Part shown: in pieces, positions 1-8,621 of the stretch
Position numbering within the stretch: position 1 is the stretch's first letter
Layout of the letters: each line of letters opens with the position of its first letter
NCBI GenBank assembly: GCA_963802905.1
Contig: CAWDKH010000020.1
Coordinates: 44,921 to 108,920, forward strand
Length of the DNA stretch: 64,000 nucleotides
Origin: DASQFQ01 sp963802905
GTDB lineage: Bacteria > Actinomycetota > Thermoleophilia > Solirubrobacterales > Solirubrobacteraceae
Direction of reading: 5' to 3'
Program-made: the position numbers and the translations under genes
The notes under the pieces: model-generated
The model's database searches: none
Told to the model about the DNA's origin: nothing
The model's input: only the letters and a program-made list of their open reading frames with translations

Positions 1-62
1 CGATCGGCGAGGTCTGCGGCGCGATGCGCGAGGTCTTCGGCGAGTACCAGCCCGAGTCGTGA
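1..62 (+). CDS. Methylmalonyl-CoA mutase large subunit, C-terminal end (partial)
   Basis: Only the last 19 codons are inside the window, read from base 3 to the TGA at 60-62. The peptide IGEVCGAMREVFGEYQPES resembles the C-terminal tail of the catalytic domain of methylmalonyl-CoA mutase alpha subunits, which ends with a 'GE(I/V)...LR.VFGEY' helix. The enzyme would isomerise methylmalonyl-CoA and succinyl-CoA. That fits the acyl-CoA carboxylase genes downstream and sucCD further on. The stop overlaps the GTG start of the cupin gene. The call rests on a short tail and is inference. Confidence 0.55.
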   Translation, partial: IGEVCGAMREVFGEYQPES

Positions 63-580
63 AGGAGGCCGAGCTCCGCGAGACCGAGACCGGCCTCGTC
101 CCGGAGGGCAAGGGCTGGTTCGTGCTCAACCTCCGCGACGCGAGCTGGTCGACGATGAAGGGCGGCGGGACCTGGGTCGACTTCGGCGCCGACGGCGTGC
201 GCCAGCAGATCGGCGTCGGCGTCCACGTGCTGATGCCGGGCGACGCGCCGGGCCGCTACCACGCTGAATCCGACCAGGAGGGCTTCCTCGTGCTGTCCGG
301 GGAGTGCATCCTGCTCGTCGAGGGCGAGGAGCGCCGGCTCAAGCAGTGGGACTACTTCCACTGTCCGCCCGGCACCGCCCACATCACGATCGGGGCGAGC
401 GAGGAGCCGTGCGCGATCTTCATGCTCGGCGCGCGGACGCCCGGCAAGCTGCTCGACTACATCCCGGATCCGGCGGCTGCGAAGCACGGCGTGGCGGTCA
501 AGGAGCGCACCGACAACTCCAAAGACGCCTACGCCGACCAGGACCGCACGCAGACCGCCGTCAGCGCGCCGTGGCCCTGA
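59..580 (+). CDS. Cupin domain protein
   Basis: A 173-residue protein with one conserved cupin beta-barrel at about residues 55-125. It contains the motif-1-like GRYHAESDQEGFLVLSGEC stretch and the motif-2 segment CPPGTAH. His and Glu/Asp positions that could bind a metal are present, but the pattern is not specific enough to name a substrate. The GTG start at 59 overlaps the stop of the upstream mutase by 4 bp (GTGA), so it is probably translated by coupling with it. Its 3' end overlaps the convergent winged-helix gene by about 20 bp. Function unknown; it may be a small-molecule binding or isomerase-type cupin. Confidence 0.75.
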   Translation: MKEAELRETETGLVPEGKGWFVLNLRDASWSTMKGGGTWVDFGADGVRQQIGVGVHVLMPGDAPGRYHAESDQEGFLVLSGECILLVEGEERRLKQWDYFHCPPGTAHITIGASEEPCAIFMLGARTPGKLLDYIPDPAAAKHGVAVKERTDNSKDAYADQDRTQTAVSAPWP

Positions 581-1565
581 ACCGCACGACGTCCTCGACC
601 TCGTCTGCGTAGTCGAAGTCCCCGAACGGGGTGACCGCCGGCCGCCCCCGCTCGAGCTTCCACGTGCCCTCGACCATCCCGTCGACGACCAGCGTCGCGG
701 CGAGGATCCCGCCTCCCGGCCGCACGGCCTTGTCGTGCTCCGGCGCCAAGATCAGCGAGCGGTCGCGGTGGCCGAGCAGGTACGAGTCGAACATCGGCAG
801 CAGGCGCACGTGCGGCGGCGCCGGCTCCAGCCCGCGCGGGACCCACCCGCGGCGGCCGAGGACCTCGACCTCTTCGAGCTCGAGCGACTCGTAGGCCCGG
901 CGCGCCTCGCGCATCGGCAGGCCCGACCACACCGCGAAGTCCTCAGGCGCCGACGGCGGGTGCGCGTGGGCGTGGCGGCGCGCGAGCTCGACCACGGGGT
1001 CCTCCGGCGCCGCGCCCGCCGGGCCGAGCCAGTCGTCGATCAGCACGAACTGCTTGTCCGGCCCCTCGATGATCTCGCCCTGCAGGGCGGCGACGCCGGT
1101 GAGCCAGGCCGGCACCTGCGGGTGATCCGGGAGGCTGACGCCGCGCGCCCGCACGGCGTCGGCGAGCTCGCGGCGGGTGAGCGGGCCGTCGGCCAGCGCC
1201 GCCCGCACGTCCCGGCGCACGTCGCCGACCCCCAGCTCGGCGATCCGCCGCGCGCTCTTCTTCAGCCCGATCGGCCCGAGCAGCGCGACCATCCAGCGCG
1301 CATCCTCGGCCGGGATCAGGTGCAGCGTCCCGCGCATCACCCACGTCCGCGCGACCGACCGCTCCTCGAAGCGAGCCGCCGCGACATCGGCGAGCGTGCT
1401 CCCCGGCCGCCGGGCCCGGATCCCCAGCGCGGCGGCCGCCGCATCCTGCGCCTGCAAGCCACCGACCGCGCGAACCGTGTCGGCCACGGATCGCACCTCC
1501 CCGGCCAAACCCTGCCCGCGAGCGAGAAGACCCCGTGCGACGTCGGGAGGAAGGGTCCGCGGCAT
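561..1565 (-). CDS. Winged-helix DNA-binding domain protein (HTH_42/YcaQ-type)
   Basis: About 334 residues. It begins LPPDVARGLLARGQGL and contains VGGLQAQD and TWVMRGTLHL at roughly residues 35-90. These are hallmarks of the HTH_42 family, which includes the YcaQ/AlkZ/AlkX DNA-repair proteins and many uncharacterised actinobacterial members. The conserved C-terminal 'LLP.FDSYLLGHRDRS' block is present near residue 260. ATG at 1565 is preferred over 1583 because the family normally starts just before the LARGL helix. It is divergent from the SRPBCC gene with almost no spacer. Another member lies at 35567-36637. A DNA-repair role is plausible but not shown. Confidence 0.75.
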   Translation of the reverse strand: MPRTLPPDVARGLLARGQGLAGEVRSVADTVRAVGGLQAQDAAAAALGIRARRPGSTLADVAAARFEERSVARTWVMRGTLHLIPAEDARWMVALLGPIGLKKSARRIAELGVGDVRRDVRAALADGPLTRRELADAVRARGVSLPDHPQVPAWLTGVAALQGEIIEGPDKQFVLIDDWLGPAGAAPEDPVVELARRHAHAHPPSAPEDFAVWSGLPMREARRAYESLELEEVEVLGRRGWVPRGLEPAPPHVRLLPMFDSYLLGHRDRSLILAPEHDKAVRPGGGILAATLVVDGMVEGTWKLERGRPAVTPFGDFDYADEVEDVVRFRATAR

Positions 1566-1581
1566 GGCGAAACGATCCCCC

Positions 1582-2263
1582 ATGAGTTCGCTTCAGGCTT
1601 CCCGCACCCTCGTAAAGTCGCCCCCCGAGCTGTGGGCAGAGCTGTCGGATCTCGGCTCCCTGGCCCGCCATCTCGGCGAGTTCGGGGATATCCGGATCAC
1701 GAAGGTGGACCCCGAGTCCCGAGTCGAATGGGAGGCGGACCGCGCGAGCGGGACCGTCCGGCTCGAGCCCTCGGGATGGGGGACGCGCGTCGTGCTGACG
1801 GTCGACACACCGGAGCCGGCCGCGATCCCCACGCCGGAGGCCGACGCGGAGCCGGAAGCGGTCCCGGCTCCCGAGCCTCCGCCGGCCGCGGTGGTCGAAG
1901 CGGAGCCCGGTGCCCGAGCCTGAGGCGATCGAACCCGAGCCCGAGCCCGAGCCGGCCGAGGAGCCCGCCCCAGAGCCGAAGCGCGGCTTCTGGGCCCGCC
2001 TGTTCGGCCGTAAGAAGCTCCTCCCCGTCGAGCCCGCGCCCGAGCCGGTCGCGGAGGAGATCGTCGAGCCCGAGCCGGTCGACGAGGAGCCCGAGGCCAC
2101 CGAGAGCCAGGCCTTCGGCACCATCGAGTGGGAGGTCCCCGAGCCCGTGGCCGAGGAGCCCGAGCCGGAGCCCGAACCCGACCCCGTCGACGCCCACGCG
2201 GTGCTCAACGGCGTGCTCGACACCCTCGGCGCCGCGCACCACCGGCCCTTCAGCCGCTCCTAA
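1582..2263 (+). CDS. SRPBCC-like protein with long Pro-Glu tail (frameshifted)
   Basis: The N-terminal part (about residues 1-85, 'SLQASRTLVKSPPELWAELSD') looks like a shortened START/SRPBCC fold: an 'ELWAELSDLGSLARHLGEF' helix followed by alternating beta strands. A long acidic Pro-Glu tail follows. It carries a basic GFWARLFGRKK patch and ends with DAHAVLNGVLDTLGAAHHRPFSRS. The frame changes near 1910: the first frame stops at 1923 while the tail continues in the next frame to the TAA at 2261-2263. Removing one C from the CCC run in 'gagcccggtgcccgag' restores one protein of about 226 residues. Start could also be ATG 1564. Confidence 0.55.
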
Positions 2264-2269
2264 TACCCT
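2264..2269 (+). promoter_or_regulatory. -10 box TACCCT upstream of the repeat protein
   Basis: TACCCT ends 8 nt before the GTG at 2278, one of many TANNNT boxes at this position in the window. It implies a transcript starting at or a few bases before the start codon. No Shine-Dalgarno sequence is visible between box and start. Confidence 0.35.
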
Positions 2270-2277
2270 GGCGGGCC

Positions 2278-2604
2278 GTGCCGTCCGCCACCGAACGCTC
2301 GATCCTCACCTCCCCCGGGCCGGTCGCCAAGACCGCCGCCTACGCGACCGCCGAGCCCGAGCAGCGCTGGATGCTGCGGCAACCGCGCGACGTCCGCTGC
2401 TCGTTCGCCGAGGAGGTCTTCGGCCGCCCCGACGCCACCGAGCGCCAGGAGATCTGGATGCTGCGCCAGCCCAAGGCGGTCCGCGAGTCGTTCATCCGCG
2501 AGGTGCTCGAGCTCGAGGACCCGCCGCCGCTGCAGTCGATCTGGATGCTGCGCCAGACCGACAAGGTCCGCGAGTCGTTCGTCAGGGAGGTCCTGGAGTC
2601 GTGA
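2278..2604 (+). CDS. Small protein with three tandem WMLRQ repeats
   Basis: A 108-residue protein started at GTG 2278. After about 25 residues it consists of three copies of a roughly 30-residue unit. The units have the pattern W-M-L-R-Q-x3-V-R-x-S-F-x2-E-V (RWMLRQPRDVRCSFAEEV, IWMLRQPKAVRESFIREV, IWMLRQTDKVRESFVREV). Each unit is probably one or two amphipathic helices. No known domain is recognised. Its stop overlaps the start of the SRPBCC gene by 4 bp, so the two are likely co-translated. Function unknown. Confidence 0.7.
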   Translation: MPSATERSILTSPGPVAKTAAYATAEPEQRWMLRQPRDVRCSFAEEVFGRPDATERQEIWMLRQPKAVRESFIREVLELEDPPPLQSIWMLRQTDKVRESFVREVLES

Positions 2605-3044
2605 AGCAGGTCGAGACCCGTGTCACCACGCCGCGCAGTCCCGAGGACGTGTACGCCTACCTCGCCGACTTCAACAACCAGGCCGAGTGGCGTTTCGACG
2701 TCGTCTCGTCCGAGCTGATCTCCGGCGAGCCCGGCGCGGTCGGTAGCCACTACCGGCAGCTCGTCAAGCAGGGCCGCAAGGAGGTCACGAGCGAGGTCGA
2801 AGTCACGGAGGCCGAGCCGAACCGGCGCGTCGCATTCCGCACCCTCGGCGGCCCGGTCACCGTCTCCGGCGTCTGGAAGCTCGAGCCCGAGGGCGGTGGG
2901 ACGCGCGTCGACACCGAGGTCGCGATCGCGATGCACGGCTTCCTCAAGCTGTTCGAACCGTTCTCGGGCGGCCAGCTGCGCAAGACCGCGACCCGCTACG
3001 AGGCGGCGCTCGCCGAGCGCTTGGGCGGCACGGCCGGGAAGTAG
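2601..3044 (+). CDS. SRPBCC family protein (polyketide cyclase/START-like)
   Basis: A 147-residue protein with the typical SRPBCC layout: 'VETRVTTPRSPEDVYAYLADFNNQAEW' at the N terminus (beta strand, then the DVYAYLADF helix), a central beta sheet with 'GSHYRQLVKQG', and a long C-terminal helix 'LRKTATRYEAALAERL'. These proteins bind hydrophobic ligands in an internal pocket. The ligand cannot be predicted. The GTG start at 2601 overlaps the upstream stop (GTGA). The stop TAG at 3042-3044 doubles as the first bases of a TAGGAT promoter box for the carboxylase gene. Confidence 0.85.
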   Translation: MKQVETRVTTPRSPEDVYAYLADFNNQAEWRFDVVSSELISGEPGAVGSHYRQLVKQGRKEVTSEVEVTEAEPNRRVAFRTLGGPVTVSGVWKLEPEGGGTRVDTEVAIAMHGFLKLFEPFSGGQLRKTATRYEAALAERLGGTAGK

Positions 3045-3047
3045 GAT
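3042..3047 (+). promoter_or_regulatory. -10 box TAGGAT upstream of the carboxylase beta gene
   Basis: TAGGAT lies 10 nt before the ATG at 3058 and overlaps the TAG stop of the preceding gene. It matches the TANNNT box found before many starts in this window. The same arrangement, a stop codon inside the box, occurs before the DtxR gene at 25376-25381. Confidence 0.35.
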
Positions 3048-3057
3048 CCGGCGCCGC

Positions 3058-4628
3058 ATGCGCCAGAAGAGCCCCGAGACCTACGAGGAACGGCTCGCAC
3101 AGCTCGAGGAGCTGCGCGCCGCCGCCGTCCACCACGCGTCCGAGACCGCGGTCGAGAAGCAGCACGCCAAGGGCAAGTACACGGCCCGCGAGCGGATCGA
3201 GAAGCTGCTCGACCCCGGCTCCTTCCAGGAGCTCGACACGTTCGTCCGCCACCGCACGAACGAGTTCGACATGGAGAAGAACCGCCCGTGGGGCGACGCC
3301 GTGGTCACCGGCCACGGGACGATCGAGGGCCGGCGCGTCTGCGTCTTCTCCCAGGACTTCACCGTCTTCGGCGGCTCGCTGGGCGAGGTGATGGCCGAGA
3401 AGATGGTCAAGATCATGGACCTGGCGGCCAAGATCGGCTGCCCCGTGATCGGGATCAACGACTCCGGCGGCGCGCGCATCCAGGAGGGCGTCGTCTCGCT
3501 CGGCGCCTACGGCGACGTCTTCGTCCGCAACGTCCAGTGCTCCGGCGTGATCCCGCAGATCTCGCTGATCATGGGCCCGTGCGCGGGCGGCGCCGTCTAC
3601 TCCCCGGCCATGACCGACTTCATCTTCATGGTCAAGGAGACGTCGCACATGTTCATCACGGGCCCCGACGTGATCAAGACGGTCACGGGCGAGGAGGTCG
3701 AGTTCGAGGAGCTCGGCGGCGCGATGAGCCACAACTCGAAGTCGGGCGTCGCGCACTTCGCCTCCGACGACGAGGACCAGTGCATCGAGGACACGCGCTA
3801 CCTCCTGTCCTTCCTGCCCCAGAACAACCTCGAGACGGCTCCGCGCGTACTCCCGTCCGACGACCCGCTTCGCATGGACGAGGAACTGGACCGGGTCGTC
3901 CCCGACTCGCCCAACAAGCCCTACGACATGCGCGACGTCGTCCGCTACGTCGTCGACGACGGCGAGTTCTTCGAGGTCCAGGAGCACTTCGCGCAGAACA
4001 TCGTCTGCGGCTACGGGCGCCTGAACGGCTACAGCGTGGGCATCGTCGGCAACCAGCCGAAGGCGATGGCCGGCGTGCTCGACATCGACGCGTCAGCGCC
4101 AAGGCCGCGCGCTTCGTGCGCACCTGCGACGCGTTCAACATCCCGCTCATCACGTTCGTCGACGTCCCCGGCTTCCTCCCCGGCACCGACCAGGAGTGGG
4201 GCGGGATCATCCGCCACGGCGCGAAGCTGCTCTACGCCTTCACCGAGGCGACCGTGCCGAAGATCACCGTCATCACGCGCAAGGCCTACGGCGGCGCCTA
4301 CGACGTCATGGCCTCCAAGCACATGCTCGCCGACTTCAACTTCGCGTGGCCGAGCGCGGAGATCGCGGTCATGGGCCCCGAGGGCGCGGTCAACATCATC
4401 CACCGCCGCGACATCGCCCAGTCGCCGACGCCCGACGAGCGCCGCTCGAAGCTGATCGACGACTACAAGGCGCGCTTCGCCAACCCCTACACGGCGGCCG
4501 AGCGCGGCTACATCGACGACGTGATCGTGCCCCACGAGACGCGCCCGAAGGTCATCACCGCGCTCGAGACGCTGCTGACCAAGCGCGTGCCGGGGCCGAA
4601 GCGCAAGCACGGCAACATTCCGCTCTAG
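3058..4628 (+). CDS. pccB: Acyl-CoA (propionyl-CoA) carboxylase beta subunit, frameshifted
   Basis: The carboxyltransferase subunit of a biotin-dependent acyl-CoA carboxylase, moving CO2 from carboxybiotin to propionyl- or acetyl-CoA. The restored length of about 523 residues is normal for the family. Visible signatures are KGKYTARERIEKLLDPGSF near residue 40, the N-domain oxyanion region INDSGGARIQEGV near 140, GPCAGGAVYSPA near 175, the C-domain VDVPGFLPGTDQE and RKAYGGAYDVM. The reading frame breaks near base 4090 (after 'VLDIDAS') and resumes as AKAARFVRTCDAF in the next frame. A single missing base explains it. Since the rest is perfectly conserved, a sequencing error is the likely cause. 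The alpha subunit is at 8622. Confidence 0.9.
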
Positions 4629-4635
4629 CCGCGGT

Positions 4636-4641
4636 TAGAGT
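4636..4641 (+). promoter_or_regulatory. -10 box TAGAGT with start codon at the predicted +1
   Basis: TAGAGT ends exactly 6 nt before the ATG at 4648, the spacing expected if transcription starts on the A of the start codon (leaderless mRNA). No ribosome-binding site precedes the ATG. Confidence 0.45.
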
Positions 4642-4647
4642 CGGCCG

Positions 4648-6242
4648 ATGCTCTCGCGTCGGCAGTTCCTCACTCGTTCCGGCGCGGTGGGCGCCGCCGT
4701 CCTGTTCACCCCTCAGGATGCGCTCGGCGCCCGGCGCGCTCCTGCGCGGCGGGAAGTTCTCCAGCGGCGTGATGTCCGGCGACCCGACGCCGCGCGGGAT
4801 CACGCTGTGGACGCGGGTCGGGGACGTCGGCGGGCGCGGCGGCGTCCGGCTCGAGGTCGCGCGCGACAAGGACTTCCGCAAGGTCGTCATGCGCCGGACG
4901 ATCCAGACGCGCGGCTCGCTCGACCACACGGTCAAGGCGCGGCTCGGCGGGCTGCGGCCGCACGAGCGCTACTACTACCGCTTCGAGACGGCGACGCGGA
5001 ACAGCCCCGTCGGGCGCTTCCAGACCGCGCTGCCCGAGGACTCCAACGAGCCGGTGCGGCTGGGCTTCTTCTCGTGCCAGAACTACCCGCACGGCTTCTA
5101 CAACGCGCACGAGCTGATGGCCCGCGAGGACCTCGACTTCGTCGTCAACCTCGGCGACTACATCTACGCCGAGGCCTACCACTCGCGCGCCGACGGCACC
5201 GGCGTGCGCGACGACCGCATCGGCCGCCAGCGCGCGGACGTCATCCACGAGGCGATCTCGCTCGACGACTACCGCGACAAGTACAAGCTCTACCGCAAGG
5301 ACCCGGCGCTGCGGAAGATGCACGCGCGCTTCCCGATGGTCTCCACCTGGGACGACCACGAGGCGCAGGACAACTACGCCGGCGGAGCGCCCGGCGGCGG
5401 CCTGCCGCCCGAGCAGCGCTTCAGCGAGGCGCGGCGGCGGCGCGGCTACAAGGCGTTCTTCGAGCACATGCCGCACTACGCGGCGCCGCGCGGGCGCGAC
5501 CGCCTCTACCGCACGCTGCGCTTCGGGCGCAACGTCGACCTGATCATGCTCGACGAGCGCCAGTACCGCGACGACCAGCCGTGCGGCGACGCGGTCGCCG
5601 AGCCGTGCCCCGAGTACAACAACCCGCGCACGCTGCTCGGCGCAGGGCCAGAAGGCGTTCTTCAAGACCGCCCTCGAGCAGTCGCCGGCGAACTGGAAGC
5701 TGATCGGCAACGAGGTGGCGATCATGCCGGTCAAGACCGGCGCGAACACCTACTTCACCTACGACTTCTGGCACGGCTACCCCGGCGAGCGGCGCGAGAT
5801 CCTCGAGCACATCAAGGCCAAGGGCATCAAGGACGTCGTCTTCCTCACCGGCGACATCCACACGTTCGCGGCCGGCGACGTCCAGATCACCGAGGGCGGC
5901 GAGTCGGTGGCGACGGAGATCGTCGGCGGCTCGGTCACCTCGCTCGCGCTCGGCGAGGGCGACATCCCGATCGGCGGCGGCGTGATCCTGCCGGGCAACG
6001 ACGCGAACCCGAACACGTCGAAGGCCATCATCGACGCGCTGATCGGCTTCAACCCGTGGGTCGACTACGCGGACTTCGACCACCACGGCTACGTCGTCGT
6101 CGAGGCCAAGCGCACGGAGCTGAAGGCGACGCTGCGGCGGATCGAGACGATCAAGAAGCGCTCGACCAAGCGCCTGCCCGACGTCTCCTACACGATCGCC
6201 CGCGGCGACACGTCGCTGAAGGGCAAGCGCCGCGGAGGCTAA
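4648..6242 (+). CDS. PhoD-like alkaline phosphatase/phosphodiesterase, Tat-exported, two frameshifts
   Basis: The N terminus has a Tat signal: SRRQFLTRSGAVGAAVLF, twin arginine followed by a hydrophobic stretch. The PhoD N-domain follows, with GGKFSSGVMSGDPTPRG and ITLWTR. The catalytic domain carries metal ligands in NLGDYIYAE, STWDDHEAQDNY and the C-terminal LTGDIHTF. The enzyme would release phosphate from phosphomono- or diesters outside the membrane. The frame changes twice. One change is near 4735, just after the signal peptide. The other is near 5645 (LLGA, then QKAFFKTALEQSPANWK). Each equals one extra base or two missing bases. The conserved sequence on both sides argues for sequencing indels rather than a dead gene. 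It sits between two carboxylase-related genes without obvious functional link. Confidence 0.85.
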
Positions 6243-6245
6243 TCT
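6240..6245 (+). promoter_or_regulatory. -10 box TAATCT, leaderless spacing
   Basis: TAATCT overlaps the TAA stop of the phosphatase gene (6240-6242) and ends 7 nt before the ATG at 6253, so the small downstream gene probably has its own leaderless promoter. Confidence 0.35.
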
Positions 6246-6252
6246 CGCGGCC

Positions 6253-6450
6253 ATGAACCGCCGCCCGCGACTGGAGCTGCACGGCTCGAGCGCCTCGCCC
6301 GAGGAGGCCGCCGCGGTGATGGCGGCGATCGAGCAGTTCCTCCGCGACACCACGCCGCCGCCCGCGCCGGCGGAGGAGCCGGAGAACCCGTGGATCCGCG
6401 CCGCCCGCGTCGAGGCGGTCGAGCGCGAGCCGGGCTTCAGCCCCTGGTGA
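6253..6450 (+). CDS. Possible acyl-CoA carboxylase epsilon-type subunit
   Basis: A 65-residue protein. Its N-terminal half has a beta strand then a helix, 'LELHGSSASPEEAAAVMAAIEQFL'. A Pro-rich linker follows and then an aromatic tail, 'NPWIRAARVEAVEREPGFSPW'. That layout, a short 'PT/SPEE.AA..A' helix plus W-rich C terminus, is like actinobacterial AccE/PccE subunits, which bind the beta subunit and stimulate the carboxylase. Its position between the beta (3058) and alpha (8622) subunit genes supports this. Sequence identity is too low to be certain. An unrelated small protein is the alternative. Confidence 0.4.
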   Translation: MNRRPRLELHGSSASPEEAAAVMAAIEQFLRDTTPPPAPAEEPENPWIRAARVEAVEREPGFSPW

Positions 6451-6494
6451 AACCCTCAACCAGGGGTCAGACCCCTTTAGGAGGGTTGAGGGTT
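6451..6494. terminator. Nested inverted repeat between convergent genes
   Basis: The outer arms AACCCTCAACC (6451-6461) and GGTTGAGGGTT (6484-6494) are perfectly complementary. They enclose a second hairpin, AGGGGT-CAG-ACCCCT (6462-6476). The element fills the whole gap between the stop of the epsilon-like gene and the stop of the minus-strand phosphatase. It is well placed as a bidirectional terminator. No T-run is present, so it could instead be a dispersed repeat. Confidence 0.55.
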
Positions 6495-7063
6495 AGGCCA
6501 GTGCGGGGGTTTCCGGGCCCGGTGCGCGGAGGCCGTAGGCGTGCAGGCGGACGCGGTCGCCGTGCTCGATCACGGTCAGGCTCGCGTTGGCGGGCGGCGC
6601 GAGCGTGCGGGCGTCGGACGCCGGTGAGGTGCGCGGTGGCGGCGCGGATGCAGCCGCCGTGGGTGACCACGATCACGTCCTCGCCGTGGAGCTCGTCGAC
6701 CGCCGCCGCCACGCGGGCCTGGAACTGCTGCCACGACTCGGCGGGGTAGTGCTCGCCGCGCTGCCACGCGGCGACCGACTCGGGATCGAGCTCGTCGAGC
6801 GTGTGGCCGGCCCACGGCCCCATGTCGATCTCGCGCCAGCGCTCGTCGGTCGGCGCGCCCGCCAGCCCGATCAGCTCGGCGGTCTGGACGGCGCGCGTGA
6901 GGTCGGAGGACAGCCGCCGGTCGGGGATGCCGTCGAGGAACGGCACGAGCGCCTGCGCCTGCTCGCGCCCGAGCTCGGACAGCTCCGGGTCAGCCTGGCC
7001 CTGCAGGCGGTGCTCGGCGTTCCAGGTCGACTCGCCGTGGCGGACGAGCAGCAGACGATTCAC
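6493..7063 (-). CDS. Histidine phosphatase family protein (phosphoglycerate mutase-like), frameshifted
   Basis: It starts NRLLLVRHGESTWNAEHR, the RHG catalytic motif with the phospho-accepting His near residue 9. It continues with the branch motif SSDLTRAVQTAEL and the second catalytic His in VVTHGG. These enzymes dephosphorylate small phosphometabolites; the substrate is not predictable. The frame breaks near 6610, just after AATAHLTG. In the next frame the sequence continues sensibly (LAPPANASLTVIEHGDRVRL) to the TAA at 6493. One extra base accounts for it. The GTG start at 7063 overlaps the stop of the membrane protein gene (GTGA), so the two form an operon. Confidence 0.85.
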
Positions 7064-8523
7064 CGCGACAGTGTCTCGAACAGCTCGGTCCGCACCTCGC
7101 TCCGTCGCGGCGGCCAGGTCGAGCGCGGGGCGCGGCCGAGCGGGCGCAGGCGCGGGTTCGCGCGCAGCCAGTCGCGCCACTCGCGCGTGCGGCTGCGCAC
7201 CGCGCGGTTCCACGGCGCCTGCGACAGGCGCCGGACGACGGGCATGACCAGCAGGATGCGGCGGCCGCGCGGGAGCGCGGCCACCTGGGGCGCGAGCACC
7301 CGCTCCGCCGTGCCGGCCCGCATCCGAGCGACGCCGTCGCGCCAGTCCGTCAGCCGCGGGTCCGCGACGGGCCCGAGCGGGGTGAGGAAGCGCAGGCCGC
7401 CGGGGAGGTAGCGGTACAGCACCGGGACCTGCTCCGGCGGCGTGGAGACGACGAGGTCGCCCGGCCGCAGCGCGGGCGCGACCGTCGTGGCGACGGTGCG
7501 CACGTTGCTCTTGGCCGGCGCGGGCCCGGACGCGAGCCAGATCGCCACCACGCCGGCGAGCGCGACCCATGTCCAGCCCGCGCCACGTGCCAGCACCGCG
7601 GCGAGGGCCAGCAGCAGCGGCCCGAACAGGACGGCGAAGTAGCGCGGCGCCCACGCCGGCTCGAGCTGCGAGCCGAGGAAGGCGAGCGAGGCGGCCACGG
7701 CAGCGACCAACCCGAGGAGCCGCGCGCCCTCCGGCGGCCGGCCGCGACCGAGCGCGGCGCCGGCGGCGAGCGCCAGCAGCGGCAGGGCCACGAACCCGAA
7801 CAGGACGCCCGGGATGCCCATGAGGCTCAGCGCCGACGGCCGCGAGGCCCACGGCGCCGCGGTGTTGGAGGCCTGGAAGAGCAGGCTCGGGACCCACGGC
7901 GCGTAGAGCAGCGCGACCCCGCCCGCGAGCAGCGCGCCGTCGCGCGCGCCGACCCGGCCCTCGTGCCACAGCCACAGCCAGGCCGCGGCCAGGCCGGCGA
8001 GCAGGAACAGCGCCCAGTTGTGCGCGTAGAGCAGCAGCACGCACCACAGCCCGAGCAGCCAGAGGTGGCGCCGCCGCCCCTGCACGAACGCGAGCACGAA
8101 GCTCGCGCAGGCGAGCACGGACAGCACCGCCACCAGCGAATACATCCGCGCCTCCTGCGCGTAGTAGGTCAGGAACGGGCACCCGGCCGCGCCGATCGCC
8201 GCCAGGGCGCCGGCGCGGCGGCCGAAGGCGGCGCTGCCCGCCCACCACGAGACCGGCACCGCGGCGAGCGCGAACACCAGCGCGAGCGAGCGCGTGGCCG
8301 CCTCGCCCGTGCCGGCGACCGCCATCCAGCCGTGCAGCAGCAGGTAGAACAGCGGCGGCGAGCCGTCCAGGCGCAGCAACCGCGGGATGTCGCCGAGCTC
8401 GTGCGAGGCGATCCCGACCGTGATCGCCTCGTCGATCCAGTAGCCGCTGTCGAGGATCCCGGTGCGCAGCAGCAACGTCCCGGCGGTCAAGAGCGCGAGC
8501 GCGGCGGCCACGGCGCGGGACAT
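7060..8523 (-). CDS. Polytopic membrane glycosyltransferase (GT39/ArnT/PMT-like)
   Basis: About 487 residues from ATG 8523, with around ten hydrophobic segments up to residue 330 and a soluble C-terminal tail. The first periplasmic loop has SGYWIDEAITVGIASHELGDIPRLL, the D-E pattern typical of lipid-phosphosugar-dependent GT39/GT83 glycosyltransferases. YYAQEARMYSLV follows, a signature seen in this superfamily. The substrate and acceptor are unknown. The gene is upstream of, and overlaps, the histidine phosphatase gene. A longer form starting at 8571 is possible but begins with a non-hydrophobic stretch. Confidence 0.75.
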   Translation of the reverse strand: MSRAVAAALALLTAGTLLLRTGILDSGYWIDEAITVGIASHELGDIPRLLRLDGSPPLFYLLLHGWMAVAGTGEAATRSLALVFALAAVPVSWWAGSAAFGRRAGALAAIGAAGCPFLTYYAQEARMYSLVAVLSVLACASFVLAFVQGRRRHLWLLGLWCVLLLYAHNWALFLLAGLAAAWLWLWHEGRVGARDGALLAGGVALLYAPWVPSLLFQASNTAAPWASRPSALSLMGIPGVLFGFVALPLLALAAGAALGRGRPPEGARLLGLVAAVAASLAFLGSQLEPAWAPRYFAVLFGPLLLALAAVLARGAGWTWVALAGVVAIWLASGPAPAKSNVRTVATTVAPALRPGDLVVSTPPEQVPVLYRYLPGGLRFLTPLGPVADPRLTDWRDGVARMRAGTAERVLAPQVAALPRGRRILLVMPVVRRLSQAPWNRAVRSRTREWRDWLRANPRLRPLGRAPRSTWPPRRSEVRTELFETLSR

Positions 8524-8605
8524 GCGGCCCAGCGTGGCACCGGATTCGGGCGTTCGGGCGCCGCCGCACAACGAATGGCAACAGGTCCCAACATGGGGCG
8601 CCGGA

Positions 8606-8611
8606 TATCCT
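8606..8611 (+). promoter_or_regulatory. -10 box TATCCT upstream of the carboxylase alpha gene
   Basis: TATCCT ends 10 nt before the ATG at 8622. Only G/C sequence lies between, with no ribosome-binding site. Confidence 0.35.
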
Positions 8612-8621
8612 GCCGCCGCCG

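Noticed and set aside
1840..2200. Dense GAGCCC/GAGCCG runs that look like a DNA tandem repeat.
   Set aside because: They encode the Pro-Glu tail of one protein and have no fixed repeat period.
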